Below are positions 24,198-32,985 of a stretch of DNA of 44,250 bases, one piece after another. The stretch comes from Andreesenia angusta (GTDB lineage: Bacteria; Bacillota; Clostridia; Tissierellales; Gottschalkiaceae): positions 1-44,250 of the forward strand of contig NZ_MKIE01000013.1 in the NCBI RefSeq assembly GCF_001855385.1, given 5' to 3'. Position 1 is the first letter of the stretch, and each line of letters opens with the position of its first letter. A program made the position numbers and the translations under genes. The notes under the pieces are model-generated. The model was not told the origin of the DNA. It saw nothing but the letters and a program-made list of their open reading frames with translations, and searched no databases.

Positions 24198-24449
24198 TTG
24201 ATAAAAAACTACATGGAAGTGCTCGTCCTAGATGTAATCAACGAACTGAAAAAAGACTACGGTCTAGATGAGAACAGCATGGAGTTCGAGCTTATACAGA
24301 CTCTAGCTCTGAACAACCTTCCTCCTAAGTACTTTCCTCCCAACGCCTCAGAGGGAGAGAAGAAGTCATTTCTACTAGACAAGCAAAGGCATATTATGGT
24401 TATGGCCGCAATTGCAAGAGCTGTAGAGCTTGTAAAGTACCCACTATAG
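24198..24449 (+). CDS. ComFB-like late competence protein
   Basis: This 83-residue helical protein has the ComFB-type pattern: N-terminal KNYMEVLVLDVI, then ALNNLPPKYFPPN and a C-terminal RAVELVK helix. Clostridial and cyanobacterial relatives include cyclic-dinucleotide binders; whether that applies here is unknown. The start is taken as TTG at 24198 behind GGTGA; GTG at 24189 is possible. It is convergent with the ArsR gene, with a six-base overlap of the coding ends. Confidence 0.75.
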   Translation: MIKNYMEVLVLDVINELKKDYGLDENSMEFELIQTLALNNLPPKYFPPNASEGEKKSFLLDKQRHIMVMAAIARAVELVKYPL

Positions 24450-24740
24450 ATGGTTTACGTGCTCTAACCCCTGTTCAAACAGCTTCAGTACGTGCTCGTC
24501 GTCTAGCGAATATATTACCTGCTTGCCTTCCTTTCTGTACTTCACAAGCCTGAGGTTTCTGAGCGTCCTCAACTGGTGGGATATGGCAGACTGGGTCATG
24601 CTTAGACCCTCGGATATATCCAGCACGCAAAGTTCGCCATGAGAAAGCAGTTCTATTATTTTAAGCCTTGTGGGATCTCCCAAGGCCTTGAATATCTGTG
24701 ACAATTCGTTGGCTTTTTCATCTTCCATAACTTCGTACAT
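24444..24740 (-). CDS. ArsR/SmtB-family metal sensor, CzrA-like
   Basis: This is a 98-residue winged-helix repressor (TQSAISHQLRTLRNLRLVKYRK). The C-terminal helix has D81-x-H83 and, eleven residues later, H94-x2-H97, the alpha-5 zinc/cobalt site of CzrA at exact spacing. The alpha-3 site is absent except for C38. It is 14 bases upstream of rsmA on the same strand and may be cotranscribed with it from elsewhere or end independently. No metal exporter is adjacent, so its target lies elsewhere. Confidence 0.88.
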   Translation of the reverse strand: MYEVMEDEKANELSQIFKALGDPTRLKIIELLSHGELCVLDISEGLSMTQSAISHQLRTLRNLRLVKYRKEGKQVIYSLDDEHVLKLFEQGLEHVNHL

Positions 24741-24754
24741 GTTTTCGCCCCCGT

Positions 24755-25639
24755 CTACTGCGATTTCAACGACAATTTCTCACCTATCCTGTCTGAAAGC
24801 CGTGCAAATTCCTCTATTGAAAATGTTTCTCCTCTTCGCACAGGGTCTATACCCTCGCCTTCCAATACTTCTCTAAGCTCCTCTTTCGATATCCCTATAT
24901 CAAGCGAGCCTACTGCATTTAGAACCGTCTTTCTTCTCTGTCCGAAAGCCGCCTTTACTATCTTGAACATAAGCTTTTCATCAGCTACATTTATCCTAGG
25001 CTCTTTGTATATGTCCAAGGCTATTACAGCTGAATCCACATTGGGTCTAGGCATAAACACGGTGTTCGGGACCTTCACTATTGTATGGGCGTCTGAATAG
25101 TACCTCACCGCCACTGTTATTGCCCCGTAGTCTTTCGAGCCTGGACCGCTTGAAAGCCTGTCCGCTACCTCTTTTTGTACCATAACCACTATCTTGTCTA
25201 TTTTCAGCCTTTCCTCTAGCAGCTTCATTATTATAGGTGTAGTTATATAGTAAGGCAGATTCGCAACCACCTTTACATTCATGCCCGAAAACTCATCTTC
25301 TATAAGCTTTTCAAGGTCTACATTCAGCACATCTCCCTGTATAAGCTTGAAGTTGTCAAACTCCTCCATGTTCTCCTCTATGACCGGTACAAGGCTTTTG
25401 TCCAGCTCTATAGCTACCACTTTCTTTGCGCGCTTGCAGAGTTCATAAGTCAGAACCCCTATGCCCGGCCCTATCTCTATGACTCCGTCCAACTCTGAGA
25501 TCTCAGAGTTTTCGCATATGCTGGAGATTATATTGCCGTCTATCAGAAAGTTCTGCCCAAGCTTTTTCGAGAACTTGAAGCCATGCCTTGCCATTATGTC
25601 TTTTATGGTGTTGGGTGAGTAAAGTTTCTTATCTGCCAT
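24755..25639 (-). CDS. rsmA: 16S rRNA dimethyladenosine methyltransferase
   Basis: This 294-residue SAM enzyme dimethylates A1518 and A1519 (E. coli numbering) of 16S rRNA; also called ksgA. The motifs are all present: FLIDGNIISSIC, the SAM loop EIGPGIGVLTYEL, the acidic VAIELDKS and the catalytic NLPYYITTPIIM. The start ATG overlaps the last 11 bases of rnmV, the usual Firmicute arrangement. Confidence 0.96.
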   Translation of the reverse strand: MADKKLYSPNTIKDIMARHGFKFSKKLGQNFLIDGNIISSICENSEISELDGVIEIGPGIGVLTYELCKRAKKVVAIELDKSLVPVIEENMEEFDNFKLIQGDVLNVDLEKLIEDEFSGMNVKVVANLPYYITTPIIMKLLEERLKIDKIVVMVQKEVADRLSSGPGSKDYGAITVAVRYYSDAHTIVKVPNTVFMPRPNVDSAVIALDIYKEPRINVADEKLMFKIVKAAFGQRRKTVLNAVGSLDIGISKEELREVLEGEGIDPVRRGETFSIEEFARLSDRIGEKLSLKSQ

Positions 25640-26171
25640 CTTCTATTTTTTCAATCCCTTCTCTGAATTCTTCCATAGTGACTCCATAGTTGTTTAAACG
25701 CTTTATAAACTGCTTCCCATTGCAGTACCCTATTCCGAGTACCCTTCCAAGCTTTTCTCTTCTTAGAGACGAATCTGGAAAGCCTGAGAGCCCATTCGCA
25801 ACTAGGTCTTCTTTCCCAAACTCGTTTCTTGCCTCCGTTGTTTCAGCTCTTGCCTTCTTAAGCGCTTCAACTATGTCCTCTGGCGATGCGTTCTCTATGC
25901 CTATGTCTCCGTCCTTTGTGGCCTGGTCTACTGGGAGAAAGGCATGTTTGCTGTCTTTGAAAAGCTTTGAAAGCCTGTCTCTTATGAGCTCCCCTGCCCT
26001 GTCTGGATCTGTGAATATTATTATGCCCCTTGTCTCAGAGGCCTTTCTTATTCTTTCAATGGTGCTCTTACTTATATGGTATCCGCTGGTGGCTATAATT
26101 TCAGCCTCGACTGCACGCTTCACCGCAGATATGTCGTCTCTTCCCTCTACTACTATTATCTCTTTTATCAT
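25629..26171 (-). CDS. rnmV: Ribonuclease M5
   Basis: This 180-residue Toprim-domain nuclease matures 5S rRNA; the window also holds two 5S genes. The Toprim motifs are VVEGRDD (N-terminal Glu) and IIFTDPDRAGELIRD. The C-terminal DUF4093 part ends RLNNYGVTMEEFREGIEKI. The start is ATG at 26171 behind GAGGTGG; the longer frame upstream adds an unlikely 21 residues. It is cotranscribed and coupled with rsmA. Confidence 0.94.
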   Translation of the reverse strand: MIKEIIVVEGRDDISAVKRAVEAEIIATSGYHISKSTIERIRKASETRGIIIFTDPDRAGELIRDRLSKLFKDSKHAFLPVDQATKDGDIGIENASPEDIVEALKKARAETTEARNEFGKEDLVANGLSGFPDSSLRREKLGRVLGIGYCNGKQFIKRLNNYGVTMEEFREGIEKIEDGR

Positions 26172-26211
26172 ATGACCACCTCTAAATCTGCTATATCTAC
26201 TATTATACAAC

Positions 26212-26244
26212 AAAAAGGCGCCGGTTGCTCGCACCAGCGCCTTT
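26212..26244 (-). terminator. Terminator behind the YabE-like gene
   Basis: AAAGGCGCTGG/CCGGCGCCTTTTTG on the minus strand separates the YabE-like gene from rnmV-rsmA. Confidence 0.8.
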
Positions 26245-26252
26245 AAACTTTT

Positions 26253-27287
26253 TTAGTTTACTATATAAACTCTCATGCTCCTTCTGCCGAACTCCATAGT
26301 TCCGCTCTGCATGTATATGTCTATCTTGTTTCCCTTTATAGCTCCGCCTGTGTCTTCGGCTATTCCGTATCCCCAAGGCGTACCATCCATATACTCTATA
26401 TAGACTCTAGATCCCAGCGGTATAACTCTTGGATCTACAGCTACAACACCTGGTCTAAGTCTAGTTCCCATGGCAGTTATTCCAGCGTATCCTCCGTTCT
26501 GCTCTGGAGAGTCGTCATACGCCGATGCGTTGAACACCATTCCGCTTCCGCTTACATTTCCTCCTGAAGCCACAGCTCCAGATCTAGAGCTTGAAGATCT
26601 GCTGGCAACTACTGCTTCCTTTGTGCCCTTCTCCACTATCTCCTTCACAGGCTCTTTTGAGACTGCTTCGCTTAGAGTTTCAGTTGAAGCTAGCGCTCCG
26701 TTTTCATATACCTCTTTTACTTCCTTCTCTTTCACTCCCTTTTCCCCCGCTTGGACTGTCTTTGTCTGTCCCTTCGGCAGTTCAGGATTTTCCTTTGTCT
26801 CTGTCTCGTAGGCTATCTCTTCTTGGACTTTCTTGTAGGCCTCTGTAACCCTTACCAGCTCTATCTCCATATGTGGAGTGACTTCTGTCTCAAGCCCAGG
26901 CTCGACTCTGTCCACTTTGTCGTAGTATATGCCTTTCGACTTCAGCACTTCTGCAACTGTGCTCTCCGCCGTCTTCAGCTCTTTGGAGCTTCCGTCTGCA
27001 GTTATGACCACAGGCACCGCCTTTTTGATTGATATTGAAAACTCGTCTTTAAGCTTTTCATCTATATCTGCATTTAGCTTGTCTTCCTTTTCCAGCGATA
27101 CGCCTTTTTCCTCTAGAAGCTCTCCAACTGTCTCTGTGTTAGTCTTTATCTCCTCTACCTTTCCATCTATCTCTAGAGATCCAGATTTTACACCGAAGTC
27201 GTAAACTCCCATTCCAACTGTTGCAGTTACTAAAATCATTGCCAGCAATGCGACTATGACTTTCTTCCCTTCAACTAGCTTTTTCAT
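26253..27287 (-). CDS. YabE-like cell-wall protein (DUF348, G5, 3D domains)
   Basis: This is a protein of about 344 residues from ATG at 27287 (MKKLVEGKK), spaced from GGGAGG. It has one N-terminal membrane anchor or signal, two DUF348 repeats (about 40-145), a G5 domain (about 145-225: EEIAYETETKENPELPKGQT), a Ser/Gly-rich linker, and a 3D domain (about 250-344) with three conserved aspartates (AVDPRVIPLGS, IAEDTGGAIKG, IDIYM). The 3D fold is that of MltA/Rpf-like lytic enzymes; the protein probably remodels peptidoglycan. It has its own promoter. Confidence 0.92.
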   Translation of the reverse strand: MKKLVEGKKVIVALLAMILVTATVGMGVYDFGVKSGSLEIDGKVEEIKTNTETVGELLEEKGVSLEKEDKLNADIDEKLKDEFSISIKKAVPVVITADGSSKELKTAESTVAEVLKSKGIYYDKVDRVEPGLETEVTPHMEIELVRVTEAYKKVQEEIAYETETKENPELPKGQTKTVQAGEKGVKEKEVKEVYENGALASTETLSEAVSKEPVKEIVEKGTKEAVVASRSSSSRSGAVASGGNVSGSGMVFNASAYDDSPEQNGGYAGITAMGTRLRPGVVAVDPRVIPLGSRVYIEYMDGTPWGYGIAEDTGGAIKGNKIDIYMQSGTMEFGRRSMRVYIVN

Positions 27288-27320
27288 ATATTTATACCTC
27301 CCAGTCATTTGACTCCTCTT

Positions 27321-27349
27321 ATTTTATGAAAATCCGGTCCTCCTGTCAA
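27321..27349 (-). promoter_or_regulatory. Promoter of the YabE-like gene
   Basis: TTGACA (27349-27344), 17-base spacer, TAAAAT (27326-27321) on the minus strand; the transcript would start about 25 bases before the start codon. Confidence 0.75.
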
Positions 27350-27744
27350 ACTTCAGTTATTTACATGTAACTATTTTGTAACTTTACAAAGCTCCAGTGT
27401 TCTAATCGTTGTATTTAGCTTGATTCGTCATTTCCCTTTTTTGCCCATGCCACTTCAGGAAAGCCTTTTCTTTAATTGTTACATTTTCTTAATATTTTTC
27501 TCTGTGCCCTGTTTTTCAACGTTTGTCGATACAGATTTTAGATTTTAAACATAGATTGGCGTTTTTTTGTTTGTTTTTTTGCACCGCCCCTCTAGGTATC
27601 CCTATATAGCTTGATTTCAGCGCTTGTGTTTTTAGGATTTAATTTGTCCTCAGGATTGTAAGAGCATTTTTTTTCGAACTTAAGGGTTTTTTCATCGCCT
27701 TAAAGTTCGTGTTTCCTCTTCTTTTCCTGAAAATGAATTGAACA
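27350..27744. other. AT-rich gene-free spacer
   Basis: I see no coding frame with a ribosome site and no recognisable riboswitch in this 395-base spacer. It holds several homopolymer runs and one 35-base hairpin at 27675-27709 (CGAACTTAAGGG with CCTTAAAGTTCG). That hairpin has a T-run before it on the plus strand rather than after it, so it is not a standard terminator in either direction. Confidence 0.6.
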
Positions 27745-27748
27745 AAAA

Positions 27749-27778
27749 AAGAGGAAGAGCATTTTATCTCTTCCTCTA
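27749..27778 (-). terminator. Terminator of the metG-tatD transcript
   Basis: AGAGGAAGAGATAA/GCTCTTCCTCT followed on the minus strand by TTTTTTTG, about 30 bases after the tatD stop. Confidence 0.85.
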
Positions 27779-27808
27779 AGCTTTCCTGTATATTTGAACC
27801 TTGTCTTT

Positions 27809-28582
27809 TCACTTGAAAAACAACTGCTTTGCATTCCTATTTGTCTGCTCTGCCACTTGCTCGTAGCTGATGCCTTTTAGCTCTGCTATAGTCTCCGCTA
27901 TATACCTTACATATGAAGGGTCGTTTCGCTTTCCCCTGTATGGCACCGGCGCCATATAAGGTGAATCCGTCTCTACGAGCAGATGCTCAAGCGGAATTTC
28001 CGCCGCCACTTCTTTAGGCTTCTTGGCGTTTTTGAAAGTCACCGGTCCTGCAAATGATATATAGAAGCCCAGCTTTATATACTCTCTTGCCATCTCTGCG
28101 CTTCCCGAGTAACAGTGTATTACACCTCTGAGCTTCCCGTCGGCCTCGCTTGAGATTATGTCGAACACATCCTGGGCCGCATCTCTCTCGTGGACTATGA
28201 TTGGAAGGTCGAGCTCCTTTGCTAGCGCTATCTGCTCCCTGAACCTCTGCTTCTGCACTTCCCTTGGCGAGTGGTCGTAGTAATAGTCAAGCCCTATCTC
28301 CCCTATCGCTACTATCTTCTCTCTCCTAGCAAGCGTCCTAAGCTCTTCTATATCTGAATCCACCATGTCCACGGTGTCGTGAGGGTGAACTCCCACTGCT
28401 CCGTACACTATGCTATGCGCCTTTACAAGCTCCACGATTTCCCTAGAAGATTCCATATTCGCCCCGGGGTTTATGACCATCTCCACTCCAGCTTCTGAGA
28501 GCTTCGCTATAAGTTCGTCTCTGTCCTCGTCGAACTGACTGCCGTCCAGATGGGCGTGGCTGTCTATGAGTTTCGCCGCCAT
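27809..28582 (-). CDS. tatD: TatD-family metal-dependent DNase
   Basis: This 257-residue TIM-barrel hydrolase has the metal ligands IDSHAHLDG, GEIGLDYYYDHSP, IVHERDA, GVIHCYSGS and VETDSPYMAP. Its start overlaps the metG stop by one base (TAATG), so it is translationally coupled as in Bacillus. Family members have 3'-5' exonuclease and quality-control roles. Confidence 0.95.
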   Translation of the reverse strand: MAAKLIDSHAHLDGSQFDEDRDELIAKLSEAGVEMVINPGANMESSREIVELVKAHSIVYGAVGVHPHDTVDMVDSDIEELRTLARREKIVAIGEIGLDYYYDHSPREVQKQRFREQIALAKELDLPIIVHERDAAQDVFDIISSEADGKLRGVIHCYSGSAEMAREYIKLGFYISFAGPVTFKNAKKPKEVAAEIPLEHLLVETDSPYMAPVPYRGKRNDPSYVRYIAETIAELKGISYEQVAEQTNRNAKQLFFK

Positions 28583-30531
28583 TATCTCACCTTCGCTCCG
28601 CTCTTTATTTCATCCATAGTGCTTACAAGCGTCAGCTTCTTGCCCTTGTCAGCCGCTAGTATCATGCCGTGCGACTCTATACCTCTAAGCACCACAGGCT
28701 TCAAGTTGTACACAAGCACCACAGACTTTCCTAAGAGGTCTTCAGGCGCGTAGTGCTTGGATATGCCCGATACAACCTGTCTCTGTTCCTCTCCGACTTT
28801 AAGCTGGAGCACAAGCAGCTTGTCTGCGTCTGGATGTTTTTCAGCCTTTACAACTTCTGCCACCCTAAGCTCAACTTTGCTGAAGTCATCTATAGTTATA
28901 AGTCCATCTTCTTCCGCTTCCTGCTCTGGCTCTTCTTCCGTTATTCCCTTTCTCATCTTCACAAACTTGTCGTTTTCCTCGTTCAGCCTCTCAAGCTCTT
29001 TCGGTATGTCGAGCCTTGGGAACATAGGAGGCACTTTAGAGGTGGAGACTCCCGACTCCAGTTTTCCCCAAACAGAAAGGTCTGCCCAGTCTATATCGCC
29101 TGTTATTCCAAGTTGAGATCTTATGGAGTCTGAAGTGGCCTCCATAAACGGTCTCACTAGTGTGGATATTATCCTGAGTGTCTCCCCCAAATTGTAGAGC
29201 ACTGTGTCTAGCCTGCTCTTTTGAGACTCATCTTTTCCAAGCACCCAAGGAGCAGTCTCGTCCACGTACTTGTTGGCCCTAGATATAAGCTTCCATATCT
29301 CCTCCAACGCATGGCTTAAGTTGAGATTGTCTATATAGCTCTCTACTTTGGCCGAAGTGGATGTGGCTAGCTCTATAAGGCTTGCGTCTATTTCCCCTGT
29401 CTCTCCTGGAGACGGTATAACTCCTCCGTTGTACTTCTCTATCATGGACACAGTCCTGCTGACAAGGTTTCCTAGGTCGTTTGCAAGGTCCGAGTTTATT
29501 CGCTGAAGGAACTTCTCTTTTACAAAAGAGCCGTCCGATCCGAAAGAGAACTCCCTGAGCAGGAAGTACTTCAGTGCGTCCACGCCGTAAAGCTCTATAA
29601 GCGGCTCAGGGTATATCACATTTCCCTTTGACTTGGACATCTTGTCGTTTTCAAACAGTATCCAACCGTGCCCGAACACTTTCTTAGGCAGCTCTACATC
29701 GAGGGCCATAAGTATCGCAGGCCATATTATGCTGTGGAATCTCACTATCTCCTTGCCCACCATATGGACATCTGCAGGCCAGTATTTTTGGAAATCTGCA
29801 TCGTCTTCTGTAGAGTAACCGAGGTAAGTGATGTAGTTGCTAAGCGCATCTATCCATACGTAGATCACGTGCTCCTCGTCGAATGGAACCTTTATTCCCC
29901 AGTCGAAAGTGGATCTTGTAACGCATAGGTCCTCTAGCCCTGGCTTTAGGAAGTTGTTTATCATCTCGTTTCTTCTCGACTCAGGCTGAAGGAAGTCGTC
30001 TCTTTGAAGAAGCTCCATAAGCCTGTCCTGGTATTTGGACAGCCTGAAGAAGTAGGCCTCTTCTTTCGCAAGCTTCACTTCTCTTCCGCAGTCTGGACAT
30101 TTCCCGTCTTGAAGCTGGCTATCTGTCCAGAAAGACTCGCAAGGCGTGCAGTAATGGCCTTCGTACACGTCTTTGTATATATCTCCTTTTTCATACAGCT
30201 TCATAAATATATTCTGCACTATCTGCTTGTGCTTCTCGTCTGTAGTCCTTATAAAGTGGTCATATGATATGTCGAGCGTCTTCCAAAGCTTCTGTATGTT
30301 GGAAACTATTCCATCTAGGAACTCTTTCGGAGTAACTCCTTTCTCCTTGGCCACAGTCTCTATCTTCTGTCCGTGCTCGTCAGTTCCAGTAAGGAACCTC
30401 ACGTCGTAGCCCATTATCCTCTTGAACCTAGCAACAGTGTCTGTAGCCACAGTACAGTAGGTATGCCCTATGTGAAGATTGTCACTAGGGTAGTATATAG
30501 GTGTTGTTATATAAAAAGTGTCTTTTTTCAA
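28582..30531 (-). CDS. metG: Methionyl-tRNA synthetase
   Basis: This is a 649-residue class I synthetase. It has [10 protein letters not shown] (HIGH), a single zinc knuckle CTPC...[13 protein letters not shown], an anticodon domain and a C-terminal EMAP-II-like tRNA-binding domain (from about 540: [20 protein letters not shown]). It starts with TTG behind GGAGGCG. I looked for a T-box leader and saw none; a plain consensus promoter lies 69 bases upstream. Confidence 0.97.
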   Translation of the reverse strand: MKKDTFYITTPIYYPSDNLHIGHTYCTVATDTVARFKRIMGYDVRFLTGTDEHGQKIETVAKEKGVTPKEFLDGIVSNIQKLWKTLDISYDHFIRTTDEKHKQIVQNIFMKLYEKGDIYKDVYEGHYCTPCESFWTDSQLQDGKCPDCGREVKLAKEEAYFFRLSKYQDRLMELLQRDDFLQPESRRNEMINNFLKPGLEDLCVTRSTFDWGIKVPFDEEHVIYVWIDALSNYITYLGYSTEDDADFQKYWPADVHMVGKEIVRFHSIIWPAILMALDVELPKKVFGHGWILFENDKMSKSKGNVIYPEPLIELYGVDALKYFLLREFSFGSDGSFVKEKFLQRINSDLANDLGNLVSRTVSMIEKYNGGVIPSPGETGEIDASLIELATSTSAKVESYIDNLNLSHALEEIWKLISRANKYVDETAPWVLGKDESQKSRLDTVLYNLGETLRIISTLVRPFMEATSDSIRSQLGITGDIDWADLSVWGKLESGVSTSKVPPMFPRLDIPKELERLNEENDKFVKMRKGITEEEPEQEAEEDGLITIDDFSKVELRVAEVVKAEKHPDADKLLVLQLKVGEEQRQVVSGISKHYAPEDLLGKSVVLVYNLKPVVLRGIESHGMILAADKGKKLTLVSTMDEIKSGAKVR

Positions 30532-30599
30532 GTCATCGCCTCCGTTTATACAAAAAAAGCTCTCTGTCTCGCCTGAGAAGAAAGCTATAAATCGCTTTT

Positions 30600-30628
30600 A
30601 TTCTATATTAAATTTCTGTTTCTGTCAA
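30600..30628 (-). promoter_or_regulatory. metG promoter (sigma-A type)
   Basis: TTGACA (30628-30623), 17-base spacer, TAGAAT (30605-30600) on the minus strand. Confidence 0.8.
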
Positions 30629-30700
30629 GACAGAGCCTAGCCTAGACAGGTCTAATAGATCATTTTCTAGAGCAAATGTTATTAAATGTAATAGAATTAA

Positions 30701-30729
30701 TTGACAGATTTATTTCCTTATAGTAGAAT
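30701..30729 (+). promoter_or_regulatory. abrB-like gene promoter (sigma-A type)
   Basis: TTGACA (30701-30706), 17-base spacer, TAGAAT (30724-30729), followed by AAAGGAGG 10 bases before the start codon. Confidence 0.8.
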
Positions 30730-30779
30730 AATCATGTAACATACCACTGGTTTTTATAATCTCAAAGGAGGAAATTTAG

Positions 30780-31028
30780 ATGAAATCTACTGGAATAGTT
30801 AGAAAAGTCGATGAGCTAGGAAGAGTTGTAATCCCCATAGAACTCAGAAGAACGCTAGACATCGCTGAAAAGGACGCTCTAGAGATCTACGTAGACGGAG
30901 AGCAGATTATTCTTAAGAAGTACGCTCCAGCTTGTATATTCTGTGGACAAGCCAAAGACGTTGTTTCTTATAGAGGAAAAAACATCTGTCCAGCTTGTCT
31001 TGACGAGATGGCAGCTACTAGAAAGTAA
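30780..31028 (+). CDS. AbrB/SpoVT-family transition-state regulator
   Basis: The 82-residue protein has an N-terminal swapped-hairpin AbrB DNA-binding domain (STGIVRKVDELGRVVIPIELRR, residues 3-24). The C-terminal part has two CxxC pairs (CIFCGQ, CPACLD), a likely zinc knuckle. This is the common clostridial AbrB form. It is the only plus-strand gene in a long minus-strand stretch, between rsmI and metG as in Bacillus. Confidence 0.93.
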   Translation: MKSTGIVRKVDELGRVVIPIELRRTLDIAEKDALEIYVDGEQIILKKYAPACIFCGQAKDVVSYRGKNICPACLDEMAATRK

Positions 31029-31033
31029 TGAAT

Positions 31034-31064
31034 TGCCCCTGGCCAATAGGCCCGGGGCTTTTTA
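31034..31064 (+). terminator. Terminator behind the abrB-like gene
   Basis: GCCCCTGGCC/GGCCCGGGGC followed by TTTTTAT on the plus strand. It overlaps the last codon of rsmI on the other strand. Confidence 0.85.
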
Positions 31065-31895
31065 TATGTCTATGCTCTCTTTGTAGACTTCGTTCTTCGG
31101 AATATTCCTGTCCTTGGCCACAGACTTTATGGCCTCTTTCTTTGGAAGCCCGCTCTCCATATAGTGTAGTATATGGTCCCTTATGCTCTCGAACTCCATC
31201 TTCTCTACCTCGGCCTCCGGTTCGCTGTTCCCCTCAAGCACCAGCACTATCTCTCCCTTTACTTCTCTGTCACTGTAGTCAGCTATCACTTCCGATACTC
31301 TTCCTCTGTTTATCTCTTCATGCTTTTTTGTAAGCTCTCTGGAAAGCGCTACTTTCCTGTCTCCCATAATCTGCAATATGTCCTCTAGCAAGTTCATTAT
31401 CCTTCTAGGCGACTCGTACAGTATTATGGTCCTCTCTTCGTTTTTCAAGCGCTCAAGCTCGCTCCTTCTGTCTCTCTTCTTAGAGGACAGGAAGCCTTCA
31501 AATACGAATTTTCCCGTGGGCAGCCCAGATACCACCAGCGCCATTATAGAGGCAGTCGGCCCAGGCAGCGCTACAACCTCTATTCCAGCCTCTATGGCCT
31601 CTTTTATAATCTCCTCGCCAGGGTCTGATATCCCAGGCATTCCGGCGTCAGATACAAGCGCTATGTCCTCTCCGTCCATGAGCTTGGACACCAAATATCC
31701 GCCTTTTTCGTACTTGTTGTGCTCATGGTAGGATGTAAGGGGCTTCTTTATCTCAAAGTGGTTCAGCAGCTTCAGCGTATGCCTTGTGTCCTCGGCGGCC
31801 ACAAGATCTACTTGCTTAAGCGTCTCAAGCGTCCTTATGGTTATGTCCTCTAGATTTCCTATAGGTGTCGGGCATATATAGAGTTTTCCTGTCAA
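31062..31895 (-). CDS. rsmI: 16S rRNA 2'-O-ribose C1402 methyltransferase
   Basis: This is a protein of about 277 residues with a tetrapyrrole-methylase fold: YICPTPIGNLEDITIRT, AAEDTRHTLKLLNHFEI, VSDAGMPGISDPG and VVALPGPTASIMALVVSGLP. The start is TTG at 31895, correctly spaced from AAGGAG; the GTG at 31904 touches the ribosome site. It lies five bases after trmN6. Confidence 0.95.
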   Translation of the reverse strand: MTGKLYICPTPIGNLEDITIRTLETLKQVDLVAAEDTRHTLKLLNHFEIKKPLTSYHEHNKYEKGGYLVSKLMDGEDIALVSDAGMPGISDPGEEIIKEAIEAGIEVVALPGPTASIMALVVSGLPTGKFVFEGFLSSKKRDRRSELERLKNEERTIILYESPRRIMNLLEDILQIMGDRKVALSRELTKKHEEINRGRVSEVIADYSDREVKGEIVLVLEGNSEPEAEVEKMEFESIRDHILHYMESGLPKKEAIKSVAKDRNIPKNEVYKESIDI

Positions 31896-31900
31896 ATCCC

Positions 31901-32653
31901 TCACTCCTTTTGTTCTCTGTCGAGTCCGTATATCTCGTGGACTTCGTCTGTGTAGCTTCCGTCTTCGTTGTATATATAGAGAGGCTCTGCCATAAGCAAT
32001 TCTGGCCTCGCAGACTTGACTGCCTCTATAAGCACCAGGTTTGGCTTTGCATTCACTTTAGGGTGCACAAACCTCATCTTCTTGGGCTCCAGCTTGTTGG
32101 CCCTAAGGCTTACAAATATATCTGCAAGCCTGCTTGGCCTGTGAACCATGTAGAACTTCCCATGGTGCTTCAGCAGCCGGCTGGCTGTTTTGCAGACATC
32201 TTCTATTGTACAGCTGACTTCATGCCTTGAAATCTGCTTTCTGTCGTTTTCATTCACAAGCCCTTCTCCTATAGCCATGTATGGCGGGTTTGAAGTCACT
32301 ACGTCGTATATGTTAACTCCTAGCGTTTCCGGAGCTTCTTTAAGGTCTATATTGTGTATCTTTATCTTCTCTTCAAGGGAGTTCAGTTTCACGCTTCTCT
32401 CCGCCATCTCGGCAACTTCCCTCTGTATCTCCACCCCGTGCACTATTTCCACGTTGTTTTTCCCGTTTACTATAAGTGGTATTATGCCCGTCCCTGTTCC
32501 AAGGTCTACTACCTTGGCCCCGTGCTTTGGCTTTGCATAGTTTCCAAGCAGCACAGCGTCCATTCCAAAGCAGAATCCGTTTTCGCTCTGGATTATCCTG
32601 TACCCCCTTATTCCAAGGTCATCTATTCTCTCGTCGGCTTTCAGCTCCATCAT
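31901..32653 (-). CDS. trmN6: tRNA1(Val) A37 N6-methyltransferase family protein
   Basis: This 250-residue SAM methyltransferase (YabB/TrmN6 type) has a SAM loop VDLGTGTGIIPL and catalytic TSNPPYMAIGEG, an N6-adenine NPPY motif. It lies between ricT and rsmI as yabB does in Bacillus subtilis. The E. coli homologue modifies A37 of tRNA-Val. Confidence 0.92.
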   Translation of the reverse strand: MMELKADERIDDLGIRGYRIIQSENGFCFGMDAVLLGNYAKPKHGAKVVDLGTGTGIIPLIVNGKNNVEIVHGVEIQREVAEMAERSVKLNSLEEKIKIHNIDLKEAPETLGVNIYDVVTSNPPYMAIGEGLVNENDRKQISRHEVSCTIEDVCKTASRLLKHHGKFYMVHRPSRLADIFVSLRANKLEPKKMRFVHPKVNAKPNLVLIEAVKSARPELLMAEPLYIYNEDGSYTDEVHEIYGLDREQKE

Positions 32654-32666
32654 ACACCTCCAAATA

Positions 32667-32692
32667 TAAAAAAAGACCCTCAGAAAGGGCCT
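32667..32692 (-). terminator. Terminator behind the ferredoxin gene
   Basis: AAGGCCCTTTCTGAGGGTCTT followed by a run of T on the minus strand. Confidence 0.75.
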
Positions 32693-32712
32693 TTTCGCTA
32701 TTACTCACTGAA

Positions 32713-32883
32713 CTATTGCTGAACTGGAGCGTCTACTGGACAAACGTTAGCGCAAGCTCCGCAGTCTATACATGCAGACTCATCTATAACGTATAGATCG
32801 TCTCCTGCTGATATACATCCTACTGGACACTCTGGTTCACAAGCTCCACAGCTTATGCATGCCTCCATTATTTTGTAAGCCAT
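32713..32883 (-). CDS. 2[4Fe-4S] ferredoxin
   Basis: This is a 56-residue protein beginning MAYKIMEACISCGACEPECP, with a second CxxCxxC set (CIDCGACANVCP) sixteen residues later. All eight cluster cysteines are present at clostridial ferredoxin spacing. It is a low-potential electron carrier. The ATG follows AGGAGG. It lies between ricT and trmN6, where Bacillus has yabA, and has a terminator behind it. Length and pattern are exactly those of the family. Confidence 0.96.
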   Translation of the reverse strand: MAYKIMEACISCGACEPECPVGCISAGDDLYVIDESACIDCGACANVCPVDAPVQQ

Positions 32884-32985
32884 CTTAGATACACCTCCTA
32901 GATTAAATCTAATTAAAGAAACCTCAAGGTTATTGTAACACTATTTTTCAAAGTTTAAAAGCTTTTTTTAAATTTCTGTAAATAT

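Noticed and set aside
26470..27204. Several plus-strand open frames opposite the YabE-like gene
   Set aside because: They are mirror frames of a well-supported gene, with low-complexity Ser/Leu-rich translations.
27675..27709. Rho-independent terminator
   Set aside because: The stem is strong but the T-run precedes it on the plus strand and an A-run follows it on the minus strand.
27350..27744. ydaO-type cyclic di-AMP riboswitch in front of the YabE-like gene
   Set aside because: Such riboswitches are common before wall-hydrolase genes, but the conserved blocks are not visible and the promoter lies downstream of this spacer.
30532..30640. T-box leader in front of metG
   Set aside because: No specifier stem or GGTGG-type T-box sequence; the distance from the promoter to the start is too short for one.
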